Positions 11,952 to 23,052 of a DNA stretch of 64,000 bases are shown here, piece by piece (the first letter of the stretch is position 1; each line of letters begins with the position of its first letter). A program made the translations under genes and the position numbers. Below the pieces are notes generated by a model. It saw only the letters and a list, made by a program, of their open reading frames with translations, made no database searches and was not told the DNA's origin. The DNA comes from Brachynemurus nebulosus (taxonomy: Eukaryota; Arthropoda; Insecta; Neuroptera; Myrmeleontidae): assembly GCA_035578155.1 (NCBI GenBank), contig JAPWDM010000002.1, forward strand, positions 41,190,811 through 41,254,810, read 5' to 3'.

Positions 11952-12875
11952 TAGGGGAGATCCTTGTACCACAGGACACCTTATACTTCGGGACAAGCCC
12001 ATAATTTGAGAACCAATGTATTGTAAAATGATTAGTAGTGACATTTAATGAGTATTTGACACAAATACTCAAAACACATGCAGTGAAGTCGGCCATTTTG
12101 ATTCGTTTGTTCTATGTGCAAGGTTTTGAGATTTTTGCCGTGTTTTTTTCTTTTTGTAATCCATATAAATCATCATTTTACTCGAAGTATTTTGGGGTGA
12201 GTAAATGATTAAATATACAAATAGTTATTATACACATTCGTAACTATTTATTTTGACGTATATCACTGGATTTCCCTAATTAAAACATATAACCACACTT
12301 CATTGTATGTAATTGAAATTTGTACCGTGGGACAGCAAATTTCTTGTACCTTGGGACGGTCCCAAGATACAAGGCATTGTTTTTTTTATAGAAGTTTTAT
12401 AGGTAAGTTTGTTTCCAATATTTGTCTTTATCTATCCAGATGTTGCGAAGTAAGAACAAAGTCACCCGACCAAAGCCCAATGAAAAAAAACGTCAAAAAT
12501 GCCATTAAAATGGTCATTTTTTTTCTATAATGAAAATGATTGCAAGTAAAACCAAACAATTTTTATTGCTCTTAGAAAAATAGGATATATTTATATCTTG
12601 CTTTCAGGGCTTAAAATGGCTTGCATAGTTTGTTCCAAGGTACAACCATTGGTGTCCCAAGGTACAAGCTGTGATTGTACCTTGGGACAAATATCCTCGA
12701 TTTTTCAATTCAAGTTTTCGCAAAAACGAAACACAATATCGTGATATATTGTATCTTAACATTAAGATGTTATTGTGTGCTTAGAGAATTTTCAATATTC
12801 GAAGTCATACATTAATTTTTATTCAAGTTATGAAGTTTTAAACGAAAGTGTCCCCAGGTACAAGGATCTCCCCTA
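11952..12875. mobile_element. TAGGG-type inverted-repeat element, 924 bp
   Basis: The left end is TAGGGGAGATCCTTGTACCA and the reverse complement of the right end is TAGGGGAGATCCTTGTACCT, so 19 bases match. The interior repeats the terminal word TTGTACC..GGGAC in both orientations: near 12320, 12345-12374 (an inverted pair around GGGACGGTCCC), 12635, 12650 and 12675. No transposase is visible. Iterated terminal motifs of this kind are usually transposase-binding sites; that role is inferred here. Confidence 0.75.
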
Positions 12876-13009
12876 TGCATTGCATTCATTGTCATTTTCA
12901 GGGAATTTATGTAAAATGACATTTATAAAATAATACGCGTGTGCTATAGTTTAAAATAGTCACTCTATAGCTAGTACTGTAAATGTAGTTCTGGAACCAA
13001 TTGAATTAG

Positions 13010-13430
13010 CTCAGTTGTTCATAAGAGCATCACACTACTTAGTAGTAGCGAATTCAGAATTCTTCTCTGTGAACCGCCTTAGTTTGCACAAACTCAATTA
13101 ATTCAGAACTGATAGAATTAACTACAAGAGCAACCTTATTATTAATAAAATTAAATAGTGAAACTCTCATATTGTTTTGGTAAGCGCTACATTCTCTACG
13201 AGGCATGAGAGTGTAGTTGATGCTCTCATGTCAGCTCATCTCACCTCGTCAGTTCGTCAATCCGAGTCGGTCTTTGTCGCGAATTAAAGGATACAAGATA
13301 GGAAGTGAAGCACTGTACCCACTGATACATGCCCTCACCTGGAAATGCCCACTGGTACTGTCTCGCCTCATCAGAACCGCGGTTAACGTTTCGTAAAGGC
13401 AACTTCACGAGAGTATAGTGCTAGAGATTT
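13010..13430 (+). mobile_element. Possible tRNA-derived SINE
   Basis: TTAGCTCAGTTG..CATAAGAGCA at about 13015-13038 matches a tRNA D-arm (GCTC/GAGC stem) and an A-box. GAATTCAGAATTC at about 13050 is a poor B-box. A GC-richer body follows to about 13430. No target duplication or tail was identified, so this is a tentative SINE remnant. Confidence 0.3.
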
Positions 13431-13457
13431 CAAAAATTTACATAGTAATTAATATTT

Positions 13458-14060
13458 GAAGAGGTGGATTCCAAAACGCGCTAAGTCACTTTTTGCAATT
13501 TTTCAGGAAATGTAAAAAACTATCTAGGTAGGCAAATGTAGTAATCTGTTTAAATTATTTTCAAGTTCTTAGATAATAATTATTATTGATGTTATTTATT
13601 TGTTCTTGTTTATACATATAATTTTCAATAGATTATATTGAAAAAAAAAAAAAACTTTAAAAAGTTGGGTTGAGTTGGTTAAAATAAGCCTAGGTAGTTT
13701 GTTTAAATACAGATATATTTTATTCAGAAACATTTTAAACAGTGCATTATTAGCTATTTCATGTGTTTAACATAACAGAAAATCTGTCTACAAGCAAATT
13801 TGGAAAAAAATACCAGCTATTATTGGAAAAAAATGCAACGAGTAAATTTGACTTAGAGCGTTTTGAAATAAAATTGTCACTGACTTAGTGGTTTTTTGGA
13901 AAACATTCCATTTTTCATCATTCATTTTACAGTAGATTAAGCTCATTTTGAAGGGTGGTACTACGAAAATCGTGTAAAGCTGGACTTGAACATTCTGCAT
14001 CAACTAAAATCTCACATTAGACAAAAAAATGACTTAGCACCTTTTGGAATCCACCTCTTC
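13458..14060. mobile_element. Inverted-repeat element, 603 bp, ATTT-flanked
   Basis: The ends GAAGAGGTGGATTCCAAAAC and its near reverse complement continue inward as GCTAAGTCA on both sides, giving about 33 bases of TIR. ATTT flanks both ends, possibly a 4-bp target duplication. Inside, GACTTAGAGCGTTTTGAAA (about 13851) and GACTTAGTGGTTTTTTGGAA (about 13881) are degenerate copies of the terminal motif. No transposase is visible. Confidence 0.7.
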
Positions 14061-14510
14061 ATTTGTTAGCATCTAAAATTTACAAAATTTAAAAGCGAAT
14101 TATCCACTATTTCAATTTGAAAATTCATATTATGACTGTGCAGTTTGTTTTTCAACCTAGGTCCGGCTCGAGTCGCTTTTTTGAAGGTCCCGCGCCGCTG
14201 AATGATTTTGTAAAATCAAAAACTTAAATTTGACCTTTGAAAGACGATATTGATTTATTTGACGTTATTCATTGTAATACAATATTTATTTAAAAATATG
14301 TTATTTATTTGAATTGCATCCAAATTTTGTTACTACTTTGAAAACTATATTAACACTATCATTCAACCTACTAACACTGTACCTACAGAAAGATCTATTT
14401 CAAGACCGAAAAAAATAAAATATGGCTTCGGCCTACTAGTCAAAATTAATTTACCACCTTAATAATTTTACTCATCAAATTTCTATAACAAAAGCAGGGT
14501 GATTCACAGT

Positions 14511-14690
14511 AGTTCTATACCAAAAGTAGTAAGGTTACAACGATTCTGTACTAAAGTAGTAAGATCACGGTAGTTCTGTATCAACAGTATAAAGTTACAC
14601 AAGTTTTATATAAAAGTAGCAAGGTAACAGTGGTTCTATATCAAGAGTAGTAGAAAGGTTACAGAAATTCTATACCAAAGATTTACGAAA
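14511..14690 (+). repeat. Tandem repeat, ~31-bp unit, 5-6 copies
   Basis: The unit has the form GTTCTATACCAAAAGTAGTA followed by AGGTTACA. Successive copies begin near 14513, 14544, 14574, 14605 and 14635 with substitutions and small indels. Confidence 0.7.
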
Positions 14691-14751
14691 GCGACATAAA
14701 AATCATATATTGCATAATTTTTATTAATACTGTAACCTAATAATATAAAAT

Positions 14752-14971
14752 AAAAACTTTTTTAAAAAATCGACTTCAAAAGGTAAAAAATAATTAATAG
14801 CACGAATTTTGAAGTCATGCAGGGTGTCGTATAAAAAATTTCAATCGGATGTTCTTGCAAAATTCTTCCAGATCTATATTTTTTTATACTACGCGGCCTG
14901 CCTGACTTCAAAATTCGTGCTATTAATTATTTTTTACTTTTTGAAGTCGGTTTTTTAAAAAAGCTTTTATT
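14752..14971. repeat. Foldback repeat, ~65-bp arms
   Basis: The left arm (14752-14817) and right arm (14903-14971) are near-perfect reverse complements and share TAATTAATAGCACGAATTTT and TTTTTGAAGTCGG-type sequence. The loop is about 85 bp. A TTTTTGAAGTCGGTTA word recurs at about 16150, so the arm end belongs to a dispersed family. Confidence 0.7.
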
Positions 14972-15296
14972 TCATATCTTTTGGTGATAATGCCTATTAG
15001 CCCTTATAGTAATAATTGCTTAAAAGAAGAACTACTTCAAATTTAATACGTTTAGGTGGAATAGTTTTAAAAATTTCATTGTCCACATATCATAATTTTG
15101 GGCATTCACTGACTTTGCTTTGAAATTTGGAACAGAAATAGTGTTCAAAGTAATAATTACTAGGAAAATAGAAATCATTGAAAATCAATTAATTAATTTT
15201 TCAAGTCATTAAAAAATTTTTTTAAATTAGACATTGTCAGAAAATTATTTTAGAATAATTAGATCAACATAAAATTAAAAATTTATGTTACTATAG

Positions 15297-15920
15297 TAGT
15301 GATGCGACTCGAGTAGGATTTTGGGACTCGAGTCATTCGACTAATTTTGCTACGTCACTCGAATTGTACTCGAGTTTTCGAGTCACTCGAGTTAACTATT
15401 TCACTCCCTGCAGCTCGGGTAAGATTTTTTTAAGCATTTTTAAATACCTTTATTGAATATGAGGTATTATAATATGAAATAAAATACATATGATTAGTGT
15501 ACATATTATTTATTAATATAATCAACAAATAAAAGTAAAATGACTTCCTAAGAATAATAAAATTTCCATGTAAGGATGACTAATTAATGACCATAAATAA
15601 CATTTATGCAATTGATTGCAAATAAAAATTAAACTTAGTTGTCTTATAATTTCACTTAATTAGTTTCACTTATCAATCATTATAATTATAAAATCAGACT
15701 GTATCAGACTTTTGTTTACACCTTACAATCAAATGCAACCAGGTGCAAGTTTTAACCCGTCTCTTTGTAATTAATGAAGCAACATCTGGTGCTAACCGAA
15801 TCTACCCGGTGTGCCGAGTTGACTTGGCAACTCGAGTGCAAATGGACTCGAGTAAAATTTTTTTTTCACTCAATTACGAGTTTGACAAATTCATTGAGTC
15901 ACTCGAGTAAAAACATCACT
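15297..15920. mobile_element. hAT-like element with clustered ACTCGAG motifs
   Basis: The ends are TAGTGATG at left and CATCACT at right, with ACTCGAGT-type words packed into the terminal ~120 bp on each side: near 15307, 15331, 15357, 15369, 15382, 15830, 15845 and 15900. Short TAG.GATG ends with repeated subterminal motifs fit a hAT-like non-autonomous element. No matching octamer flanks were found. The interior is AT-rich with no coding frame. Confidence 0.5.
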
Positions 15921-16687
15921 CGCATAATTATCATACAAATTTTAAAATTGGCATAATTATTCATATTATTGAATATGGTTAAAAAATTACTCAACCAATG
16001 TTAATAAAATTTTTATGGGACCACTTGGAGAGCTTTATCTACTAACCAAAAAAAGAATGACGTAAATTAGCCCAGAAATATGAGCAAAATCAGTGTACAT
16101 ACATAAGAAAAAAGAAAACATACGGGTTGAATTGAGAACCTCTTCGTTTTTGAAGTCGGTTAATAATACTTGTATAAGTGCATAAAAATCCGGTTCCTTG
16201 TAATCACGTTACATATTTTGGCCGAATAGTCAAGCTATGAATTTCTAATTCTGACTTTATGGCTAGCTTTTTAAGCACAGTAAGAATACATAGACGCCTC
16301 AAGTGCTGTATACAGTGTTGAATATATGCATGTCTTCCCACGTCCGTAACGAATATTTTGATGTTTGTTACGGTACTTGTCATATAGTTATAACAGCTAT
16401 GTTTGCTACGGTAACGACGACTATATCATATTGATTTCACACTCTAATTGAATAAAGATATTCGTTTCTTAGCTATTTTGAGTATAATAAGTACTCGAAA
16501 CGATTTTTCTGTTTCTTCTTTTATAAATTTCAGAAATAATGTTTGAGGAGCCATTTTAATACAGTGGCCATCCAATGGTACGTACTCCGATTTTACGTAG
16601 TGCCGTCAGCGATTAAGTGGGGTTCTCCTATCACAGATATGTTGTTGTTTGTCTGTGTTGGTGAAAATTTATGTACCAAGCCAGAGT

Positions 16688-17700
16688 CAGGGCCGTAGGT
16701 AATATTGTCGGAGGGCCTCGTAGCCTTTAAAAATTTTAAAATTTCACTGCAGATATATATGCACATATTCTGTATACAAAATGCAAATGCAAAATGAGTA
16801 ACGTAAAATTCTAGAATATTCTAACCGTCAACTAGCAGAGATATCAAAAAACAGACTTCACCGTTAAATTGGTCATTAACAATGAGATTATGAGTTTGAC
16901 AAAAATTCTAGAATGTTCTATTTGTCAACTAGCAAAGATATTGAAAAATCAATTGTACCGTTTAATTGTCCATTGAAAAAGAGGTCAAATCACACATTTT
17001 GACAAATGTTTTGGAATATTCTATTCGTCAACTAGCAAAGATATTCAAAAACAGACGTCGCCATTGTACTGGCTACCAAAGAAGAGACCAAATAACACAT
17101 TTTTAAAAATGTTCTAGAATATTCTATTTGTCACCTAACAAAGATATTGGAAAATCTACTGCACCACTTAATTGTCTAACCGAAATTAAACTAATGTAAA
17201 CCAAATGTCCGATTTTGACAAACAGTTTTTGTTATTTGACAAATAGAATATTCTAGAACATCTATCAAAATGTGTTATTCCGTCTTTTATTCAATGACCA
17301 ATTAAATGGTACAATCAATTTTTCGATATCTTTGTTAGTTGACGAATAGAACATTCTAGAATTTTTGTCAAAATGCGCTGCTTAATCTAATTTTTAGTGC
17401 CCAAAACAATAGTAAAGTTTATTTTTTGGTATCTTTGCTAGTTCACGAGTAGAATATTTTAGAATTTTTGTCAGCTTCCACTATTTGGCGTCTTTTACGC
17501 TAATGAATGCGGTAGTGAATTTGATTTTTCGACAGTTTTCTAAAAGTCGTCACTCATATTCATTTGTATAACATTCGATTTCCTTTGTCTACACAACCGA
17601 ATTTTAGGTGTAAATTGTCTCTTAAGATTATATTGTTTTAAATAAGTTCAGATAAATAATGTTTACCAACCCCCGAAACAAAAGTTTACCGACGCCCCTG
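16688..17700. mobile_element. hAT-like element carrying a mirrored tandem array
   Basis: The left end is CAGGGCCGTAGGTAA and the reverse complement of the right end is CAGGGGCGTCGGTAA, giving 15-base TIRs of hAT form. Flanking octamers do not match, so the target duplication is absent or decayed. Most of the interior (16803-17480) is a tandem array that switches orientation in the middle. No transposase is visible. Confidence 0.55.
16803..17480. repeat. Mirrored tandem array: 4 direct then 3 inverted ~100-bp units
   Basis: The unit core TTCTAGAATATTCTA, followed by GTCAACTAGCAAAGATATT, occurs on the plus strand at about 16809, 16906, 17009 and 17112 (spacing 97-103). It then occurs on the minus strand near 17250, 17350 and 17450. 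The symmetry axis lies near 17190-17220. The array is strongly diverged between units but the order is clear. Confidence 0.75.
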
Positions 17701-18340
17701 GTCTTCCGATTTTACGTACTTCCCCTTAAATTTGCACCGACCACTACGTAAAATTGAATTTGTGGTGTATAAGAAACGGTTTGTGTTTCAGAAATTAATC
17801 ATAGTTTTGTGCTTTGAGGACAAAAATTTGATTGACTTGCTATTATAGAAACATTAAAAAAAGATGTCCCTTGGTCCAATTGCGTTGGAAATGTTTTTAC
17901 ATTTGTGTACATTTTCTGCACCTATATCTGTACGTACATATATGTTTTTTGAAGGCTTTGTTTTAAGATACACGAATTAAGCTTTTGTCTAATATAGAAA
18001 TGTACCATCACATGTTAGTTAGCTGTGCTCTAAGCTACACATACAGACATGAACGATCTCTTTATGACTTTATCTCGCAAATTCCTTGTAATATTTGTAC
18101 AAAGATAGATACATATACTTCAATATAGTTATCTTTGTTTATATAAATATATGTATACAAGTTAAATTCATACCGACTGAAATAGGTACAAAAATTTTGT
18201 AAAGTAAAGACTTCAAATTAATGTATTGTATTCAGTATATCACTAAATAAAAAAAATCGTTAAGCCCGTTTAAATTTGATGTACTATAACTCTGAAACTA
18301 GTTGAGTCTCCCTCACTAAATTTATATCGTAGGTCTATAT

Positions 18341-18568
18341 CAGGGCCGTACCTAGGTCTTCAGGGGCCTTGGGGCAGAAAGTACATTCGGGCAAAAAAAG
18401 CAGCGATCTTTTTTTTTGTTTGTCAGTCGTTTACTGTTCTAATTTTACAGAAATACCGCCCTTAAAATTTGCCAAGAAATTTGGAATTTCTTGTATTCTC
18501 TTGGGGGTCCGCTTTGGCTGGGGGCACCGGGGCAATGCTCAGGTTGCCCCAGCCTAATTACTGGCCCG
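18341..18568. mobile_element. hAT miniature element with perfect 8-bp target duplication
   Basis: GTCTATAT occurs directly on both sides (18333-18340 and 18569-18576). The left end is CAGGGCCGTACCTAGG and the right end on the opposite strand is CGGGCCAGTAATTAGG, a related but altered terminus. The interior has GGGGCC/GGGGCA-rich stretches typical of such elements. An octamer duplication with CAGGGCC ends supports a hAT miniature element, 228 bp long and non-coding. Confidence 0.75.
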
Positions 18569-18576
18569 GTCTATAT

Positions 18577-19484
18577 CATAAAATGGTGTAAACTGTATTA
18601 ATTTCATAATTTTCCACTCAGTCGCTTTTGAGATATTCAACTTTAAATATTGTCAAAGTAGGGTTTTGTACATTTTTGAAAAATCATATAAAAGCTCAAG
18701 CTTGAAAATTAAACAGCTGGTAGTCCTATAACAAGTCTATACAAGAAAAAAAATTGAAGATGAGTCTTTCTTCCTTTTAGGTTAATTTTTACTTTATATT
18801 TGTGAATTTTTTTTCCCTTCCCTTACTACTTAGATAATATTATTTAATGATAAGAAATCTAGAGCAAATCATTTTGATAATTTTGATTTTTGGTTCGTCT
18901 TGATATCTGTAAAATTAACCGAGTTAGATACACTTGCGAAAAACTTGTTTTTAGTCAAAAAACACTCCCAAAGCAAACTCAAAATGGTCATTAAAAAATA
19001 GTATGAGTCTGAAAATTGTTTTAACTCTCGTTTTACATTCAGCTGTTATTGGTGACTAATTGATAAAAAAATTAATTTAAAAAGATTAATCTAAAAAAAA
19101 AAAAAAATTAGAATAATATGGCTGGTTTATATCTAGGTACTCGACTGACCCACATGACTGATGTTTCGCTGATTAATAAGTACGTATTAAGTAACATTTA
19201 TGTTACTTACTTAAAATGTATTCTTTCTGACAACCTTATATTATAAATTATTTAATTATCGGTGAAAATGATAAAAAAATATTTTTAAATTTTCTAGTAT
19301 GGATTTTTACAAGGTAAATCTTTCATAAATTTTTTCGTTTTTCTTTTTTTTCTTGTTTTGTTTTACTGTTTACTACATCTCGCTTTTCAACCTCATTTAA
19401 TGAAAACAAAACACTAGCTGTTTTTCTTACAATAAACACACTCAGCCAGCCAGACAGACCCACATGTGTGTATTTACTTTACAG
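18577..19484. other. AT-rich DNA without recognisable genes
   Basis: No repeat structure was resolved. The 3' part, with CAGCCAGCCAGACAGACC near 19445, leads into the splice-acceptor-like tract before 19485. Confidence 0.4.
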
Positions 19485-19619
19485 ACTATGCAGTGCAATA
19501 ATCGAGAGAAATGGCTTGAATTTTGTATGAAAAACGAACGAAAGATGCGGGAAAAAGCTGCCGTTTTTTTTAAGGAATTGACCCCTTACCAATTCACAAT
19601 GTTAGGATATAATATATAA
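19485..19619 (+). other. Candidate terminal coding exon (44 codons)
   Basis: TATTTACTTTACAG ending at 19484 is a good match to a splice acceptor. From there a frame stays open for 44 codons to a TAA at 19617-19619, with an ATG as its second codon (19488). The predicted peptide is charged and helix-like, with residues such as NREKWLEF and KELTPYQF, unlike the I/Y/F/K-rich translations of the surrounding AT-rich DNA. I recognise no family. A 44-codon frame can arise by chance, so this is only a candidate. Confidence 0.2.
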
Positions 19620-21950
19620 AAAGTGTATATATTAAGTGTGTATGTATGTGTTAGACAAAGTAAAAGAGATTCGATTAACATTTAATGAAAAAAGATAACT
19701 TATACTTAAGTCGGTATGTGCTTGTGCAGTGTTGCATATATGGATGAATGAATTTTCATGGGAGCTTTAAAATTATTGGGCATAGAGTAAAAGAACAAAT
19801 ATTACAGAAGCGACTAGAAAATAGAAAATTCATAAAAATTCAGGTAGGTATGTCTTGTTTGTTATATAGTATTATTGCGTTTGTGATTGGTATGATGACC
19901 ATTGATAATTAATTAAAATTCGGTATGATAATGTTGGTGATTCGATTGACAAGAGCGGAACAGCTAATCACTGAATCAATTTCTGATTGTTTGAAAATTG
20001 TTGATAAAACAGATGTAAGAGCGAAAGAAGTGGCAAGGAAGACTTTTGCCTTTAGATGCATAAATAATATAATAAAGATTTCATCTTAAGAGTTTACAAA
20101 TATATGGATTCTTAAGAGGAAATCTTTATGAAAAAATTTAGGGGGACAGGTCTATCCACACTGTCAATTTCCCATTGGGTGTCCTTAAAGACTAGAGACT
20201 ACTGTACGTAAATTATTATTTTTTCATTTCAGGGGGCTCCTCCCGTAGTCCCCCGATAGAGGCTTTGCTCCTTCCATCACACCAAGGATTTCGCCCTCTG
20301 TACCTAAGGGTGGGGCCCTTATAAAACAAATGATATTCTCATTTGTTCTCAAAATATGTGAGACATAAAAAGTTTACTATATCACGTTTTTTTTTTAATT
20401 ATAATAAATTACTGGTGTTTTTAACATCAATTAGATTTTTACGCCATTATATAATAAAGACATCGTAACAAATCTGTATAATCTATGTTGTGTTAATAAA
20501 GTTAATTCCGTTTTTATATCACAATAAATAAACCACTAATCCGAATTTTCTGAAAACTTTATCCGGTCTTCATTTTTTAATTACGCATCTAATGAAATTA
20601 GTCCGGAGTTAATATCATCATTTGTTCTCGAGATATGACACACAGACATCACGCTAAAAACGATATATTCGGATTCTACTGACCTTGAAACGTGAAGATA
20701 TGTCCAAATTAGCGATTCGTAAAATCGGACCCATTACAATAACTTCCAATGGGAAGTTAATAATATTGAACAAATTACTTTTGTATGTCCTTTTTTCTCG
20801 GAAATGTCTTTAACGATTTTACTGAAATCTTAGAATATATTGTTTTCTGATGTAATTATGTAATTGGAAGAGTTCTCGTCTCTTTGAAAAAATTTGTTTA
20901 AATAAAATTTCAACCGAACGAGTGGTTTGCTGGTATAAATTTCTATATAATTTATTTAATTCAGATGCATTGTTAAATTTAAAACTTGGAATAGAAAATC
21001 TGATAGAAATTAAAGAATTGAATAACGAAGACGTTCTGATTCGAAAACTATTGCACCTATTTGTACATTAAACTACAAAGTGTCATGGTGGAAACATAGT
21101 GAACAAAATTCTAAGTATTTCTCTTTGTTTTAATGAAACTTAAGGTGTGATTGTTACACAATATTGATCATAACTTCTGTTTCAATCTATTCTATGTTAC
21201 ACGTTTGGACGGTGGCCATTTAGCAATAACGATTTCTTATAATAATCTTAGCGTTGCTAATACTAATACTTACTCATTGTACCTTGATACTGCAAGTAGA
21301 TTCAGTACGAGGATACAGGGGGATATCCAGTAGTAGTTAACTCTGTGGGTGGGCCTCGGGTGAAGTGGTAACAGTAGAACATGTTACTATAATCGTACAG
21401 TAAAAGTAACGAACAATATTTGGTGTGGACCAAAAATAAATTGGATATTTGTTTTTGACACATCAGTACCTTGATTTCTTACGGAATTGTTTGCTATCTT
21501 AGAATAAAAAATTAATAATTTTTTAGCAAATTTTGATTTTGAAATAAAAGTCTATCATTTCTTTTCATTGTCCTCAAAAAAAGCATATTAGATGATATAA
21601 GGCACTCTTTATAATGATATAGACTATTTATTGTTTAATAAGTTCCCGTGGGTTTATATTTTCCTTTTATACTGTCTCTCGTCCGACTTCAAAATAGCTT
21701 CCTTTACTTAATAATGATAAACATGTATTTTATGTACCAAGAGCATTCTTACGACTATTTAATATTCCTATTCATCAATTAAAGATTAGATAAAAATAAC
21801 TGCAGGTGACTTTCATTATTATTATCAGTTAATTTTTATCTTTGGCCAGACTATTAAAATTCAATAAATCTATAAAAAACTAAAACATTTGTCTTACCTC
21901 AAATCGGCTACGAAGTCAACATAGAAGTTTTCACTTCGGAGTGATCTTAA
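19620..21950. other. AT-rich DNA with a GC-richer repeat-like patch at 20150-20340
   Basis: The patch has GGGGGCTCCTCCCGTAGTCC and CTAAGGGTGGGGCCC words of the kind found in interspersed repeats, but no ends were found. The tract near 20630 (GTTCTCGAGATATGACACAC) and ACTTCCAATGGGAAGTTAAT near 20747 resemble LINE 3' regions. No gene was recognised. Confidence 0.3.
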
Positions 21951-23052
21951 GTACACTGAGAAAAAATTACATTAAAAATTACGGAGCTGCCTCCTGTAAA
22001 CCAGGCTCAAGTGACCAGTCGGTAGGAAATTATCAAGCAAAAATATAAAAAATGCCTTTCAAACATTATTTTTTACGATTCATTTGAAAATTTTTCCTGT
22101 ACAGCTTAAGAATTTTTCCTATATAGCTCCGTAAAATTCGATGGGCTAGTAAAATTTCAAGTGGATACCAGGAAAATTTACTTAATTTTTGTTTAAACGG
22201 TATTTGTTATCTCTATCTTCTAATTGAAACGTGTCTTTCAGCATCTCTCTCACACAAGCATCACTTGAAACATGACACAAGGTCATTTTGAATAACTCAC
22301 TAGTAGTCGGACCAGCGACCGGTGTGCTCAGTAGCTATGATACCAACGACATCGGTACCCTGTGGCCTGAGCAGCAGAGACTGCACCATTTGATCAGTTG
22401 TACACAAGATATAGAACAAGTCGGTCGCAATAGTGCAATAATCCCGCTAAGTCAACGGTACATTGGTTATACAACATAACAGCATACATTCATTTTTTCA
22501 TATTAATACATGTGCTTTTTGTACTTTCATAATTACAAACATTATAATTTTAACTTCAAATAAACAATTTATTTTGTTATCAAATAATAAATACATCATT
22601 GTGTTTTTCCTACATTCATTTCAAATATTGAAAAAATGTTCTGTGGTTTTTTATTATTTTATTTTAACATCAATCACAGTAGTGAAACCGACAAAATCAC
22701 AACATAATTTTGGTGACCAGAACGTAATTGAACATAATTTTGGTGACCAGGACGTGATTCAACAATGTTTTTCCACAAATAATAAGAAACTTTAATCCTT
22801 ACCCTTCTATCAATATCTTTTTAAACTATTTTAATTCAATTATTTATTAATAAATTTAAAAAAAACCTTATAAATAATACGGTAAGAGAGTAGAATTTTT
22901 CCTGTACAGCGCCGAAATTTTTACGGTGCTATAGGGTAATTTTTACTATACTCATCGTACTTTTTCCTTTGCCTGTCACGCATTACCAGAGAGCTCCGTA
23001 ATTTTTTACTAGAAATTTCCGTAAAAATTACCGTATTTTTTTCTCAGTGTAC
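21951..23052. mobile_element. Inverted-repeat element with GTACACTGAGAAAAAA ends, 1.1 kb
   Basis: The left end is GTACACTGAGAAAAAATTAC and the reverse complement of the right end is GTACACTGAGAAAAAAATAC. GTAC may be either the outer part of the TIR or a 4-bp target duplication with an ACTGAGAAAAAA terminus. A GGAGCT/AGCTCC-plus-GTAA word recurs at 21981, 22124 and 22991. There is also a 31-bp direct duplication with TTTTGGTGACCAG at about 22702-22763. A 110-codon hydrophobic frame (22463-22795) looks like chance in T-rich DNA. Confidence 0.7.

Noticed and set aside
22463..22795. 110-codon hydrophobic open frame
   Set aside because: It lies inside a TIR element, is built of T-rich low-complexity DNA and contains a repeated 31-bp segment; no domain seen.
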